A stretch of DNA of 64,000 nt, from contig JADPYG010000089.1 of assembly GCA_017654735.1 (NCBI GenBank), positions 1,181,841 through 1,245,840 of the forward strand. Direction: 5' to 3'. The notes beneath the pieces are model-generated. The model did not search any database, was not told the origin of the DNA, and saw only the letters and a program-made list of their open reading frames with translations. A program made the translations under genes and the position numbers. Below, piece after piece: positions 10,915 to 22,937 of the stretch (position 1 is its first letter; the number at the start of each line of letters is the position of its first letter). This DNA is from Vishniacozyma victoriae (Eukaryota > Basidiomycota > Tremellomycetes > Tremellales > Bulleribasidiaceae).

Positions 10915-13068
10915 ATGATGGATACTCATGCTACTGGCGATGCCCAAATCCCGGTTTCGAGAGACGAGAAGGATGTTGATCTGGCTACTCCACCTGAACT
11001 GGAGACCTGGGATCAACTGTCGAATACAAGACTTTTCATCCTCGGTGCCGCTTTTTTCGCTCTTTGGGCAGGCAATGTAGGTGCTATCGTAGGCTCAGTA
11101 TCCTGTTCGGAATTCTTACGCCTCTTAGGGCCTCATCTGTTTTCCAGACTTCTACGATCCTACCTGTTATCCAGAAGGAATTCGGAATATCAAAAAGTCA
11201 GGTACAGTGGGTAGCTGCTTCGAACACGATAGTCTGGGTAAGCGGAAACGCCATCGTATGGATATAGATCTGACCAACAGGGGTCATCCCAAATCATCGC
11301 TGGAAGATGTTGCGATATCTACGGCAGAAAGCGGGCGTTACATTGCGGAATGGTCCTCTTCATACTACCGAACCTCTTGTCGGCTTTCATGCCGGTAGGC
11401 CGTATAAGACCTCTGGGAACGATGCTGATATATAGAATCTTGCGGCTTTGAATGTTTGCCGGGGCTTTGTGGGTGCTGGAGCAGCTGTACTTATCCCTGC
11501 GGCGGCAGGTATGATAGGCTCTATATATCCGCCGGGGCGGAAGAGGACATTCGCGTTTGTCGCTGTCTCTTGTGGTCAGTCATTATCCTTTGTTTGTTCA
11601 CGACACGTGATAAAGAGCTCAAGAGTCAGGGGGTGTTAGTGGAGCATCTGTCGGGATGCTCATCGCTGGAGCTTTCGTGGAATATAGTCGGTAAGTCTCT
11701 CAATCGTCTGATTCCAGCCACAGTGTTGTACTGACATGCGTCGATGGACTTGGCGGCCTTGCTACCTTGTTATAGCACTTGTGTCTCTCGGACCATGGGC
11801 GGTTATTACATGGCTAGTCCCAGTAGATCCACCCAAAGATAAGGACACCCGACTCGATTGGATTGGGTCTGTATTGATGGGAGTATCCCTCTTCTTGCTA
11901 CTCTTTGGATTCAGTTCGTCTCAAACCGAGAAACGCGGTTGGGCGACGCCTTGTAAGTCCGCTCAAATGACAGTAGCTGACAACATAGATGTGCCAGTCT
12001 TGATAGGAGGATCTGTAATCTTCATGATCTGCTTCGTATTGCGACAAGTACAACTTACCAAGGCTCTAGCTTCAGGAACAAAAGCAAAACCATTGATACC
12101 TCGCTCGTTACTGAGTCTGGAATGTTGGGACTTGCTCGTGATCTACGTCACTGCAGTATTCACCTGGGCATCTACAGATGTACGTCCGTCGTTCTCTTTG
12201 ACGAGTGGTGCAGCTGACTCCAGGAAGACCATGTGGACTTTGATATCTTACCTGTACCTCGACGTTATGGGATTGGGAGCTCTCGAATCCGGACTTCGCC
12301 TCAGCACTGTGCTTTTCAGTGGTCTTGCAGCTGCGGTAAGTTTCTTCATACGGATAGAGCTGATATGAATAGTCAATAGTCGCTCTCACCATCAACAGAA
12401 TCCCTCCTCGAGCTCTCATGTCGGCTTCCTGCGGGGTGTCAGTGTGAGTGTACCCGACTGTGCCATCACCCGGCCTAAGCTAAAAATCAGTATCAGCTTG
12501 GTGCTATTGGCAGTCCACAATCTAGACTGGCCCTTCTGGCGGGCCGATCTCTGGGCTATGCTTTTCGCAGGATTCAATGCAGACTGGTGAGCATACCACA
12601 GAATTGAGCTCACGTACAGCGTCGTCGCAGCCGGACTCACCATCATATCGATAACAGCCCCAATGTACGTGGATCCTCATCTACTCTCACTAGGTCTGAA
12701 CTTCAGTAAGGATGGCTCAATTGCAACCGCAATCTTCCAAACCTCATGCAGGATTGGCTACGCTATTGGTCTAGCTGTCGCGACTTTGATCCAGGTCACT
12801 GTCGAGTCAAAACCAATCAGGTCAGGCGCAAGCGATAGAGACGCACTTGCCAAAGGTCTCTCTGCCGCTTTCTGGTTCTGCGGGGCTTGTGCGGCATCTG
12901 GTGAGTATCTCAGGCTTGACTTTCTTCTGAGCTGATACTTCAGGCGCACTGGTCATCTTGGTGGGAATGCGAGGTTGGCAGATGTTGAGCGACATGAACC
13001 AGGGAGGAGAAGAGTCTCGAGAGTCCGAAGATTCACCTGCGACCCCAAGAGCCACTGCGTCAGGTTGA
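10915..13068 (+). CDS. MFS transporter, 14-TM drug-efflux (DHA2-like) type, copy 2 of a tandem pair
   Basis: Paralogue of the gene immediately upstream. The start at 10915 gives MMDTHATGDAQIPVSRDEKD followed by LATPPELETWDQLSN and FILGAAFFALWAGN, matching LTPPEMEAPEYPTSN and LILGAAFFALWAG of copy 1. Shared later segments include TILPVIQKEFGISKSQVQW, LNVCRGFVGAGAAVLIPAA, RKRTFAFVAVSCG, RWTWRPCYLV, SSQTEKRGW and the ending ALVILVGMRGWQMLSDMNQGG. The copies clearly differ at many codons, in the N-tail and in the C-tail (copy 2 is longer, rich in Ser/Glu), so the duplication is not recent. Export role inferred from family; substrate unknown. Confidence 0.85.
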
Positions 13069-14073
13069 GTACAATTACCACCCCGCACAATATGGATAGA
13101 TATCTACAAACGACATAATTACGATGTATGAGATGATGTGTAAGACGCGTTACCCTCCTCGGCGGATCGGACCATAACGAGCGATATATTCATTTACGTA
13201 GTACAGCATGCTTCCCGATGTGAAAAGTACGACTGGCATAAAAGCGCATGGTGATTTGCTGTTGATAGCTGCTCTGACGAAAGTTCAGCGCAATCAGGCC
13301 GACGGATCGTGATTTACTCAGCTACAGCCGAAACCATGAGACCAGATAGCACTGTGCATACATCAGCTAGGACTTCGACAATTGGAATTAGACGGACATA
13401 TCCCGCTGAACAGGTTGTTATTGGTGGGTCCGTGCTTCCGCATCTGTACGCCCGTGTACGCCAACAGTCCACCTCCAGTCAAAACTCCGGTGAATACCAC
13501 CGGATTTGGCCTGCGTTGGACGAATATGTGGATACTGCCCACTAATGATATTCCCGATAGCTAACATGAGTCCAGTACAGCTTTGGAGCCGGTCGCACTT
13601 ACTATTCCTAGTGGTACAACAGACTTTTGCAGGTCAGTCAAGCTCGGCGCTGGAGGACTCATCCTTACTGGAGCTGGCCGATATCCAACTTCCTACCGGT
13701 TAGCGGGGATCGGCGGTGGCGAGGTGAGCCTTACCACAACCATGTTAGATATCGAAGCACAAGTATCAAAGTGTCAGTACGTGCAGAAAGGGCATTGCTG
13801 ATGCATATGAGCAAGACTGGATGATTGTATAGTGATTACTATTGCCAAGGTAATGTCTGCCGGTGCGGACGCGTCAGTCGGATACCTGCGCCTAACAAGA
13901 ACCAGGCACGTTGAGCCTAACTGATCGGAAGTCGGAACGGAATGCCGGTGTTCGTTACCGCTAGTTACCAGACTTCTTACAAGAGGTCGAGGCTTGGAGC
14001 ATCATCAACCATCGAGGACAACTGGTTCATCAGCTTAGCGAGATATCGTATTACTCTAATAGACTGCAACCCT
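13069..14073. other. Intergenic, 1 kb, with a weak unassigned coding signal
   Basis: No gene could be assigned with confidence. Between about 13380 and 13800 on the plus strand two frames look somewhat coding-like (one with SPPPVKTPVNTTGFGLRW, another with DFCRSVKLGAGGLILTGAG). They could be joined by short introns, but I found no convincing start and no signal peptide. The rest should include the promoter of the Zn2Cys6 regulator at 14074. ACGCGT occurs twice (near 13145 and 13869). Confidence 0.3.
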
Positions 14074-17000
14074 ATGTCGCAGTCCAATCAGCGTCAATCG
14101 TTCTCGTACCATGGCTCAATGATGGGTCAGGATTTGGATTCGGATGGAGAAGGGGATGGAAGGGGCGGAAAGGGTCGTGATGGTGAAAAGGGAGACAAGA
14201 AGGGCATCATCAATCGAGTCAATCGTAAGCTGCTGCTTCAACATTCGAGACTCAAGCTGACATGTGCAGGAGCTTGTGTAAGCCTTCAAATGAACCTCTG
14301 TTGATATGGATGTTGGCTGACGAACAGAATAACTGTAGAAGGATGAAGATGCGATGTGTTGGAGCAGAAGATCCACCATGTAAACGTTGCCGCAATGCTG
14401 GACTAGAGTGTGTGATGGAGAAGCCCGGTCGATCAACAAATGACGGTGTAGGCGAAGAGTGAGTCTACTTAAATTTGATCAGTTGTTGATGGCAGTCGAA
14501 TCCGGTCATTGGAAGGCCAAGTATCAGCGATCCAAAACACCCTGGTCGACCTCGTCAGCACGTTACGACAAGGTATGGCATCTGGAAACAGTGCTCTACC
14601 AGCACCCGAACCTGCCATGGGCCCGTCACCGGAACAGTATCAAAGCCAAAACGTCAACATCAATCAATTCAGCAACAACGCCCCTCAAGCTTCTCCATCA
14701 CAAAGTAATTCGTTTGATCCCAGCCAATTCAATTTCCCACTTCAGAACCAAATGTTTCCTGGAACAGTCAGTCATCGTAGTCCGAGTTATAGCGCTTTTC
14801 CACCTGGGACTGTCAATTTCGGTTTCCCGCCTCGACAAGATATCGGATCAGATACCGCTAGTATCAACAGTCGAAATCAAGCTAGTCCATACAATATCAT
14901 GACGACCTCGGATGTTACTCGACCCAGCCCACAAGATATGTCGACTATGGAAGGAGCATTTAGACGACCAGCACTACCTGCATCAACATTTGCGCAGACT
15001 CAACATCTGCAATCAAACGAAATGTCGCTTCCGCCTTCAAGAGCAGGATCTGTAGGCGCCGAAGATATACTTGGACCTGATCATATCACCAACCCGCTGG
15101 GAGCAATGTCGAATATGGCAGGATTGGTGGAAGCGGCAGTTGCGAGAGCTAGGGATGATGCAGCAGAAGGAGCATCAAACAACAACAATTCAAGCAAGAG
15201 AGGGGCGGATCAATCGGACAATACAGGCAGTGTCAAGAAGACTCGTTTCAGTCCGACTGAACCTTCCGGTCCGACTGTGGTCGAGACTCAACAATTACCT
15301 TGGAAAGGTAATTCAAAGGGAAAGGGGAAAGCTAAGAGGAAACATATTCATGCGTACCCTGATGCTGTGGCCGAGGGGCTCGTTAGCGAGGAGGAGGGAA
15401 GGGCGTTAATTGAGTTGTAAGTACTCGTATATCCATACTGCTACAATCACTGACCACCAGATACTATGCTGGATCATCCAATTTTGTACCCTGCTACGAT
15501 CCAAGTGTCGACACTTGGGAAGCGTGAGTGTTTGCGAATGGGATTAGGCTGATGGCCAGTTTACGACTTCGATCCCCTTTCTCCATAACAGCAATGATCA
15601 TGGTGGGAGCGAGAGTCCGAGATGGAGGTGGACCAGTCAGCGATGTACAACGAGCATGCCGACAACACGCTCAGCGAATAGGCGTGGGAACACTCTTCAA
15701 TCCAGTTGCCAGGATCGAAGCTGTGCAAGCTATGAGTGAGTTCTCCTTCCCTGGAGGAGAGTAGACAGCTGATAAGACAGTCTTACTGGCCGCCTTCAAC
15801 GATAATGGATGGATGCCGGGAGGTCATGCTGTGCGTATGGCAGTTGACATGGGTATCAATAGATCCTTCGTGACCCTCCTACGGAGCGGGATGGGGAAGG
15901 GCAAATCGGCCGAGGAGCTCGAGGAGGATCGTGACCTGGTAGTTCAGTCTCGAGTTTGGTTCTGTGTAAGTCACTCTTACTTCTACGAGACTGGGGCTAA
16001 CATTCAGCTATATCTTATCGAGCATCAGATGGCCTACGGGATGGGAAGACCAGCAATCTTGCGAGAGGACGAGTCAATCCACCAATGTCGAAGGTTGTTG
16101 GAGCATCCACTTTCCATCATGTCGGACGCTAGACTGGTCTCTACTGTCGAGCTGACAGCACTGAGAGGTACGTCTGTCCAAAGCTGCGTGTCGCTGATGA
16201 CAGCTCCGCTACATATCGAGCTCACTGCCTCGCCGGATTTGCCCATTGCAGAACAGACGCTCAGGAGACTCAAGCAGGCGAACGCAGACTTTGATGCTTG
16301 GGAGAGATATTGGGATAGGGTACTTTGTTAGTCTACATTCATTTGAGCAGAATACAGGCTGACAGACAGCCGAGCGGTTCAGCAAGAACCGAGGTGATTT
16401 CTTCCGAGAGTCATGTGAGTCATTCCGTTCCACAAGGGGCGCCCACTGATGAGCAGTGATCATCCAGCGTCAATACGCCGAGTAAGTCCCTTCCATAGTT
16501 TGAAATGACGAAGAGGCTAACGATATCCTCCAGACTGTTTGTTAACTCCCAACTACTCAGGGGTATCAGGGAATCATCGGATCTCACTGGAATGCCGGAA
16601 GAGAAGAGGGCTTTGGCTATCAGAGCCATGCGTAATGCTCAGCGATGTCTGGAGATCTGCCTTCGGGGCGAGAATGTACGTCTTCGCATCATTGAGATGT
16701 AGCCTTGCTGATCAGGCAGTATCGTAATGGACTACGTTTCGCTGTTCATTATACGCGTGAGCCACTCATATTAGATCTGGTCCATCGGATCGGATTCCAG
16801 CACGTGACTGACAATTTAGACGTTTGTGCTGCATTTGCTGCATCGTTCCTGATTCGAATCGCACGACTATTTCCAAATGAGCTCAATCTCAAGAAGACTG
16901 CAAAGGACGTCGAGGAGCTTGCTAGCATACTTTCAGAGGGTAAGTAGACGAAGATTCGGATTTCGAGAAAAGCTGACAAAGTAGTACCCGCTGGGCGATA

Positions 17001-17618
17001 TGCTCGATCCCTACGACTGATCTTACGCCGTGCTAGGAAAGCCAAGGTCATCCCAGCTGCTTCTGTCATCTCGTCGCCCAACAAGCTGTCAGCTCCTCTA
17101 CCGATGATGTCCGATGGAAGTATGCCACCTTCCTTTTCGCCCTCGCAGCTCGTCAATCCAGCCTACTACCCCACACCGACTGGTAGCAACATCGCAGGGC
17201 TATCGCCTAACTCCATTCTCTTCAATGCGACCCAGAATATCATGAACGACTCTCCGTCAAGTGGAACGGATCTATTTGAATTCGATCAATTATTCGCTCA
17301 GGAAACCCTGGAACGAGCAGGATTAAGCAGAGGAGAAGGCAATCAACTACCACTGTAAGTGACCGTGCATATTGTCTCGGATACATGGACGCTAGCGTGT
17401 TTCAGATGCACGGAGGTATGCTGATGTATAGATTCTTGGATGGACAGTCACTAGGTGGAAGTATGGGAGGAACGGAAATGACGCCTTTTGTTGGAATCGA
17501 GTCATTCTTCCTGCCTGCTGAAGTGGACTATCGATTGGGAGGACCGGGCGCATCTGGCGACAACAATGGACAGGGTAGTGGGAGTGAGAACCCGCTTGGG
17601 AATGATGTCTGGTGGTGA
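14074..17618 (+). CDS. Zn2Cys6 fungal-specific transcription factor
   Basis: Nuclear DNA-binding regulator. The joined exons give RACNNCRRMKMRC, then CKRCRNAGLEC: C-x2-C-x6-C-x7-C-x2-C-x6-C, the Zn2Cys6 binuclear cluster, near residue 55. The first cysteine is encoded by an 8-nt microexon (14270-14277). A short dimerisation-like helix (LEGQVSAIQNTLVDLVSTL) follows, then a Ser/Gln/Asn-rich linker with a basic patch, then the middle homology region of fungal regulators (YYAGSSNFVPCYDP, ARIEAVQAMILLAAF, GHAVRMAVDMGINRS, YLIEHQMAYGMGRPAILRE). The C-tail is rich in Ser/Pro/Gly and ends NDVWW. I chose the start at 14074 (MSQSNQRQSFSYHG) because an earlier in-frame Met has unconvincing sequence. It lies between a transporter pair and a CoA-transferase and could regulate them; that is inference only. 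Confidence 0.88.
14270..14277 (+). other. 8-nt microexon in the Zn2Cys6 gene
   Basis: The bases GAGCTTGT lie between an acceptor (TGTGCAG) and a donor (GTAAGC). Splicing both flanking introns gives Arg-Ala-Cys-Asn-Asn-Cys, exactly the family consensus at the start of the zinc cluster; skipping it would lose the first zinc ligand and shift the frame. Confidence 0.7.
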
Positions 17619-17917
17619 GGAAGGTGTCGAGTTGACGCGATTTCTTGGCATTTGCTTTACTACCGACCTCCCACGTTCACATTGTTGATGCAGGCATACA
17701 ATACCTCCTTATGCAGATTTAACCCTTTCAAAGACTTTGGGTGCATAGTAGGTAGTATCCTTGTAGCTGTAGGTAGATTCCGTTTGTAGTTGTAGATAGC
17801 CTAATGTACAATGTTGTAGACCCCCAAGTACGATGTGGACGTGTCGGAACTGACTTAACCGGCGTCGTTGACGATGCCGTTAGCAACTGTCTCCCTTCTC
17901 TCCCACTCAATGTTATA

Positions 17918-19805
17918 ATGCTCACTCGAACCACCCGACATCTGGCGTCGACATGCGTCAAGCTACAGTATGCTACGGCTGTCACGCGTCGGTCATCGAC
18001 TCTGGCGGATGAGAGGCCTCTTGCAGGGATAAAGGTCGTGGATTTGACTCGCGTTTTGGCTGGTCCACTGGCTACAATGATGTTGGTGAGTTATTTTCTC
18101 CTTTTACACGTTTGCGCGTCGAGTCAAGGCTGATGCATAGTCTGATCTGGGAGGTTAGTCCTCTCTACAGTTTACTGCATATGCTGACGGCCGATGTAGC
18201 CGATGTAATCAAGGTATGAACGCCCCAGCTTCCACATTGCTTATAACTGATAAATAGATTGAATCGCCCTTGAAGGGTGACGATACTAGATCTTGGCTAC
18301 CACCATTCGCACCTCTTTCAACAGAGAGTACCGTCCCAAGGCCCGATCTGCCACCAGAATCAGCCTACTTTCTGCAAGCAAACCGAAATAAGCGGTCGTG
18401 AGTGACCTTACTCGTCGTTTAGCTGACGATAGTTTGACGTTAAACCTGAAGGCTAAGAAAGGGCAGGAGATCGCAAGGAAACTAGTAGAGGATGCAGATG
18501 TGCTCGTGGAGAACTAGTGAGTAACCTATAGCCATATACATCGTTGTCAGCTGATTTTGTAGTGTACCGGGAAAGCTTGAAGCCTTTGGCCTGGATTACG
18601 AGCAGCTCAAGGAGATCAATCCTAGATTGATATATTGCTCTATCACCGGTAAGTCATCAACATGCATACCAAACAAGCTAATGAGCAGGATATGGATCTA
18701 CTGGTCCATATGCCAAGGCACCTGGGTACGACGTAGTCATCGAGGCAGAAGCTGGATTGATGCACATTACTGGTGAGAAAGGGGGTCGTCCAGTCAAAGT
18801 GAGTTCAGATCGTCACTTATCTCAGAGTGACTGCAGGTACTTAGTCCGACTGGAACTGAGCTTACCATCAGGTGGGCGTAGCGGTAACAGATATTTTGAC
18901 GGGTCATTATGCCCAATCTGGTATTCTCGCTGCCTTGATCAAGCGGGGCCGGACTGGACGTGGATCTCGAGTGGAGTGTAGTCTGTTTGAGTCTCAGGTA
19001 TGTCTACTCTACTTCACTTATCCATGATGCTGAATGCTGACGATAGATTGCTTCTCTCGCCAATATCGGATCGAATTACCTGATCTCAGGCCAAGAAGCT
19101 ACTCGCTGGGGAACCTCTCATCCATCTATCGTCCCATATCAGGTCTTCCCTACTAAAGACTCCTTCATCATGCTCTCCGCTGGCAATGACTCGCAATTTA
19201 GAATACTCTGCGGAAGTGCAGTCTTCAATACACCCCAATGGCTCGAGGATGAACGGTTTACCACCAATACCCAGCGTGTGCAACACCGGGAAGAGATGAT
19301 TGGGCTTATTGAGGGAGTTCTGGCGGAAAAGACTACGGCGGACTGGTGCGAGAAATTGACTGGGAAGGGGTGAGTCGCTAGCATGTCGAGTGAGATGACC
19401 GCTGATTAATTCTAGGCTGCCTTTTGCGTTTGTCGTTCTACATTCTCCCAATCGCTTTGCTGACCGCCAGACCTATCAACAACATAGCTCAGACCTTTGC
19501 ACATCCCCAATCGATAGCAAGGCAGGTAGTTACGGAGGTCGAGGTGAGTCTGCGTTATCTCATGCTAAATTGAGCTGACTGTCTCAGCATCCACGAGCTG
19601 GTAGAATCAAACTCGCTGCACCGGCAGTATCGTATGATGGGGCCAAGCCAGAGGTGAGGGAGTTCTGATGATGATAACAACCTGAACTGATAAGCAGGTG
19701 TATCGACCTCCGCCATACCTCGGTCAGCACACCGACGAGGTATTAGGTGAATTAGGATATGAGGCTAGCGAAATCGAGAAGTTTAGATCTGGCGGTATCA
19801 TCTAA
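17918..19805 (+). CDS. Family III CoA-transferase (CaiB/BaiF, SUGCT-like)
   Basis: Moves CoA between carboxylic acids; the family includes formyl-CoA transferase and the mitochondrial succinate-hydroxymethylglutarate/glutarate CoA-transferase SUGCT. The N-terminus (MLTRTTRHLASTCVKLQYAT) is basic, hydroxylated and lacks acids, as in a mitochondrial presequence. Then come LAGIKVVDLTRVLAGPLATM, the ADVIKIESP nucleotide-binding loop, NRNKRSLTLNLK, PGYDVVIEAEAGLMHITG (containing the Asp at the catalytic position), VECSLFESQIASLANIGS, and the ending YLGQHTDEVLGELGY. About ten introns are needed; two internal exons are only 13 and 14 nt (18141-18153, 18200-18213). Length about 430 residues is normal. 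The exact acyl substrate cannot be read from sequence. Confidence 0.92.
18141..18213 (+). other. Two consecutive microexons (13 and 14 nt) in the CoA-transferase gene
   Basis: Exons 18141-18153 and 18200-18213 are bounded by AG acceptors and GTTAGT/GTATGA donors. Together they encode SDLGADVIK, the conserved loop after the first beta strand of family III CoA-transferases, so their inclusion is needed for a sensible protein. Confidence 0.75.
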
Positions 19806-20156
19806 ACGAAATCGCCATGCCATGCATATCACCAACCGCAAAGACGATAGACTCAGGCCAACAATCAACGCAGACGATGCTGCTATCATCTCATCTAGGA
19901 AGAAGGAATCAAAGTGTATTAGGTATATTGGCTGTAATGTACCACTCAATTTCAGCGATGGTTGATCCAACATGACATTTCCATCTTCTCTTCCTTCATT
20001 CAACTTTACTTACTTTCCCTTCTCTCGATCATTTCTTCCTCTTCTCTTCTCTCTCTATTGTACTTCATCTTTATATTCATCCATATTCACACTATCTCAT
20101 ATACATCCATTCATCCACTACTCATACATCACTAGTCAGTACAGACATCGACCAAA
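19806..20156. other. Intergenic, pyrimidine-rich leader before the RRM gene
   Basis: 351 bases. From about 19980 to 20090 the plus strand is strongly C/T-rich, a common feature of fungal promoters and 5' leaders. No ORF of note. Confidence 0.45.
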
Positions 20157-21555
20157 ATGAACACTCCTCACCAAGATGTACGTTCCTTCCTTCCAATCTC
20201 TCTTCCTCCTCCAAGGCGATCATCGCATCACCCAACCCTTTTCATCATTGATCATACATCATACACACACTTGACTCACTTTCAAGCAACAACCATCCAT
20301 GCTCTGCTTTGGGTCATGCTGACATACTCCAGTCAGGTCACGAACCCCACCCCCGATACTCCGCCAACGTAAGTCCCCCTACATTCATCCGAACCAACGC
20401 TGATCATCAGAATCCATACGCATATGCTGAGCAATACTTTGGCGATAGCCCAATCGGACATGGAAAGTTTGATAAGGGATTGTTCATCCCCGCTCAGGAT
20501 TACCACGCCCAAGCCCATGATTACTTGGTATGTCATGTCCATCCTCCGTTTGCTATATGTACTGACGGACCCCAGATTGAGCAGCCTGCTCCTCCCAAGC
20601 CGACTAGGACTACCCAACCCCGAGGAACCCTTCCCTCCCTCATGCGATCGCAATACCTCTGCATCAGCGAGCTTCACTGGGTGAGTCGTCTTTGGACGTT
20701 GATGCCGATGACTGACTCGGTAGTGGACTGCTCATCACCATATTCTTCAGGCTTGTCATCTTGCAGGAGTCATGCTTGGACGAGATGCTATTACCACCGC
20801 CGAACACAAGGTCAATGGCAAGACCAAGGGGTAAGTCCTATCCTCTCGGGATCGATCACGAGCTAACTCCCAGATGCGTTTACCTCACTTGCAGGTCAGA
20901 GGAGGATGCCAAGAAGATTGCAACTTGGTTCCAGGAGAAGTGAGTTGCTGAGCTGTCTCCCCCAGCATCTGGGCTGATGTCAGTGACTTCCAGGGAAAGA
21001 AGATGGCCATCGCGTACGCTTCCAGAGAGGCGGTCCGAGCTTTAAAGACTCCTGCTGCCAGTATGTTGATATGTAATGCCCTTGCTGACCTCAGTCTCTT
21101 CGAACCCTCGACCTGCCGGCGGTCTTTCATCCCTCGCCAACCATCCTCCTACCAATGCCCACGGCGGTATCAACTTCAACCGACTTCGACAACACAACCG
21201 AACCTTCAACAGCAACGCTAATGCTGGTCCTTTGGCTAGTCGAAATCAATCCCAAAAAGGTATGCCGTTTTCCGCAGTAATGGCGATCGCTGACACAAGG
21301 TTTAGGGGAAGGAATGATGCAAGCATGGCAGCACCCTATGGCTTGGGCCGGGATGGAGGGATGTGAGTCGATCCCGCCGAGATTGATGATGATCTAACTG
21401 ACGTGATTAGATCAGGCGCAGCCAATTTATCTCCCTGCTATGCATCCAGGCATGCTCCCCTACATGCACCCGATGGGTAAGTGTTCAATGATTGACGAAA
21501 TTGACTGACTCTAGATCCAAACATGTTTGGAGTACAAGGGGATGTCCAGTACTAG
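20157..21555 (+). CDS. RRM-type RNA-binding protein (possibly CFIm68/CPSF6-like)
   Basis: A predicted nuclear RNA-binding protein. The first exon codes only for MNTPHQD, followed by an intron of about 160 nt. Later exons give PYAYAEQYFGDSPIGHGKF, a Pro-rich stretch (QPAPPKPTRTTQPRG), then a diverged RRM: LCISELHW, HKVNGKTKGCVYLTCRSEED (RNP1-like), and DFQGKKMAIAYASREAVRAL. An Asn/Gln-rich tail follows (HNRTFNSNANAG), then a Pro/Met-rich end PAMHPGMLPYMHPMDPNMF with stop TAG at 21553-21555. The HKVNGKTKG pattern resembles the RRM of cleavage factor Im 68/59 subunits, but this is a weak likeness. About nine short introns. RNP2 is poorly conserved. Confidence 0.7.
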
Positions 21556-21974
21556 GGGGCTTTTCCCCTTGGGCTTACAGGATTGCCCTAACGGCCGGTC
21601 TTGACCTCCTTTGTACCGTTACTGCGCAGTAGCAATCCCCTTGACGGTGATCCCTTGGAGGTGATCGGTTCCTTTCTTTTGTAGACAGTACATGTATGAG
21701 AATGGCTATAACAATTCTGCCTTTCGCACTCTCCTTACATCAATCCCTTGCTGTGCTGGTTGATCATCATGCTGTGAAGTGATCCTTTGGTCCGGATACC
21801 TTGCTGCGGAAACGACGATCCCATCTTGTCCTTCCGTTGTGCTAGGTTTGCGTAGTCAGCCTATATAGAGTGGGTCAGAATGCAATACTTGCTTTCTTCT
21901 CTTCAACCGCTCTTTGACAGAACAAACAAACCAACTAAAAGCCAAATAACAAACCGATCCAAATTATATTTACC
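21556..21974. other. Intergenic
   Basis: 419 bases: 3' region of the RRM gene and promoter of the Ala/Ser-rich surface protein. Just upstream of the next start is an A-rich leader. No RNA gene or ORF recognised. Confidence 0.4.
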
Positions 21975-22538
21975 ATGTACGCACACACATTATTCCTCGC
22001 AGCCCTAGTGCCCGCTCTTGCCGTCCTTGCCCAGGAAAGCCCGTAAGTCCTCATCAGTCTCATCGACATTAGTGATCGGTGTTGACGAAGTAGAGCCGCT
22101 GCCGCTGCCGAGGGTGACGCTGCCGCCACCTCTGCCCCCGCCGACGCTGCTGCCGACGCCGCCTCCTCCCCTGCTGCTGGCGCCTCCACCGCAACTGGAG
22201 CCATCGACTCTCTCCTCAGTTCCGCCACCTCCGCTGCCTCCTCCGCTGTATCCTCCGCCGCTGGTGGTGCATCATCCGCCGCATCCTCCGCTTCCAGCGG
22301 TGCATCCTCCTCTGCCGCATCTTCCGGTGGTGGAGCTATGACCCCTCCCGTCACTGGAAACAACGCTACTGCCGGTATCACTGGTAAAAACTCTACTGCT
22401 GGTGGGAATGGGACCAAGAATGGAACTGATAGTGGAAGTGGTGCTGGTGCACTTGGTGTTGGAAGTGTTGGATGGGTTATGGCTCCTGCTGCTCTTGCTT
22501 TCCTTGGATTTGGAGGTGGGGTTGCTACCCTCCTCTAG
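21975..22538 (+). CDS. Ala/Ser-rich secreted protein, probably GPI-anchored
   Basis: The first exon (21975-22038) codes for a signal peptide, MYAHTLFLAALVPALAVLAQ. After one intron the protein is almost entirely Ala/Ser/Gly/Pro (for example SSAAGGASSAASSASSGAS), which predicts dense O-mannosylation. Then follow three possible N-glycosylation sites (NNATA, KNSTA, KNGTD), a small-residue stretch DSGSGAGALGVGS suited as omega site, and a C-terminal hydrophobic tail ending FLGFGGGVATLL. This architecture is typical of fungal GPI-anchored wall or membrane proteins of about 170 residues. No catalytic domain. The frame is Ala/Ser-rich on plus and gives long open frames on the other strand too, but only this frame has a signal and anchor. 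Confidence 0.75.
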
Positions 22539-22937
22539 GGGACTGTTGTAGCGTGACTCCCGATTACCCTGAGAAGGGTGTTGTGGTTGCTTTGTAGTAC
22601 TGTGGTCGTAGTCGTAGTCGTGGACGATGATAGATATTGATTTTGATAGCTTATATATGATGAGTAGAGCCCAGCCCGTAATGTGATGAAGTAAATGGAG
22701 TTAGATGTCAGTTTGCGTTGATCAGTAGTGATGATATCGCAACCTTGAGCTCGGTGTTGAGCTGGGTTTCAGCCGTTCGTGGTTTCCGTAGACGACAGCC
22801 CGGTGGATCTCCTTCGAGTCGGACCCACGAGTAACAGGTAGTCAAGAAAGCAGTATGCTACATCGGTACACTGTGATACTCTGACCTCTATCTCTGTCGT
22901 CTGTTGTCTGTCGTCTTCCACGTATCACATCTGTCAT
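22539..22937. other. Intergenic between convergent genes
   Basis: 399 bases between the stop of the surface-protein gene and the stop of the minus-strand mannosyltransferase. Contains repeated GTCGTA triplets around 22600 and CTGTCGT repeats around 22895. Both 3' UTRs and terminators must lie here. Confidence 0.4.

Noticed and set aside
21935..22417. Minus-strand 160-residue frame over the Ala/Ser-rich surface protein
   Set aside because: Repetitive GCC/TCC codons leave all frames open. Only the plus frame has a signal peptide and C-terminal anchor.
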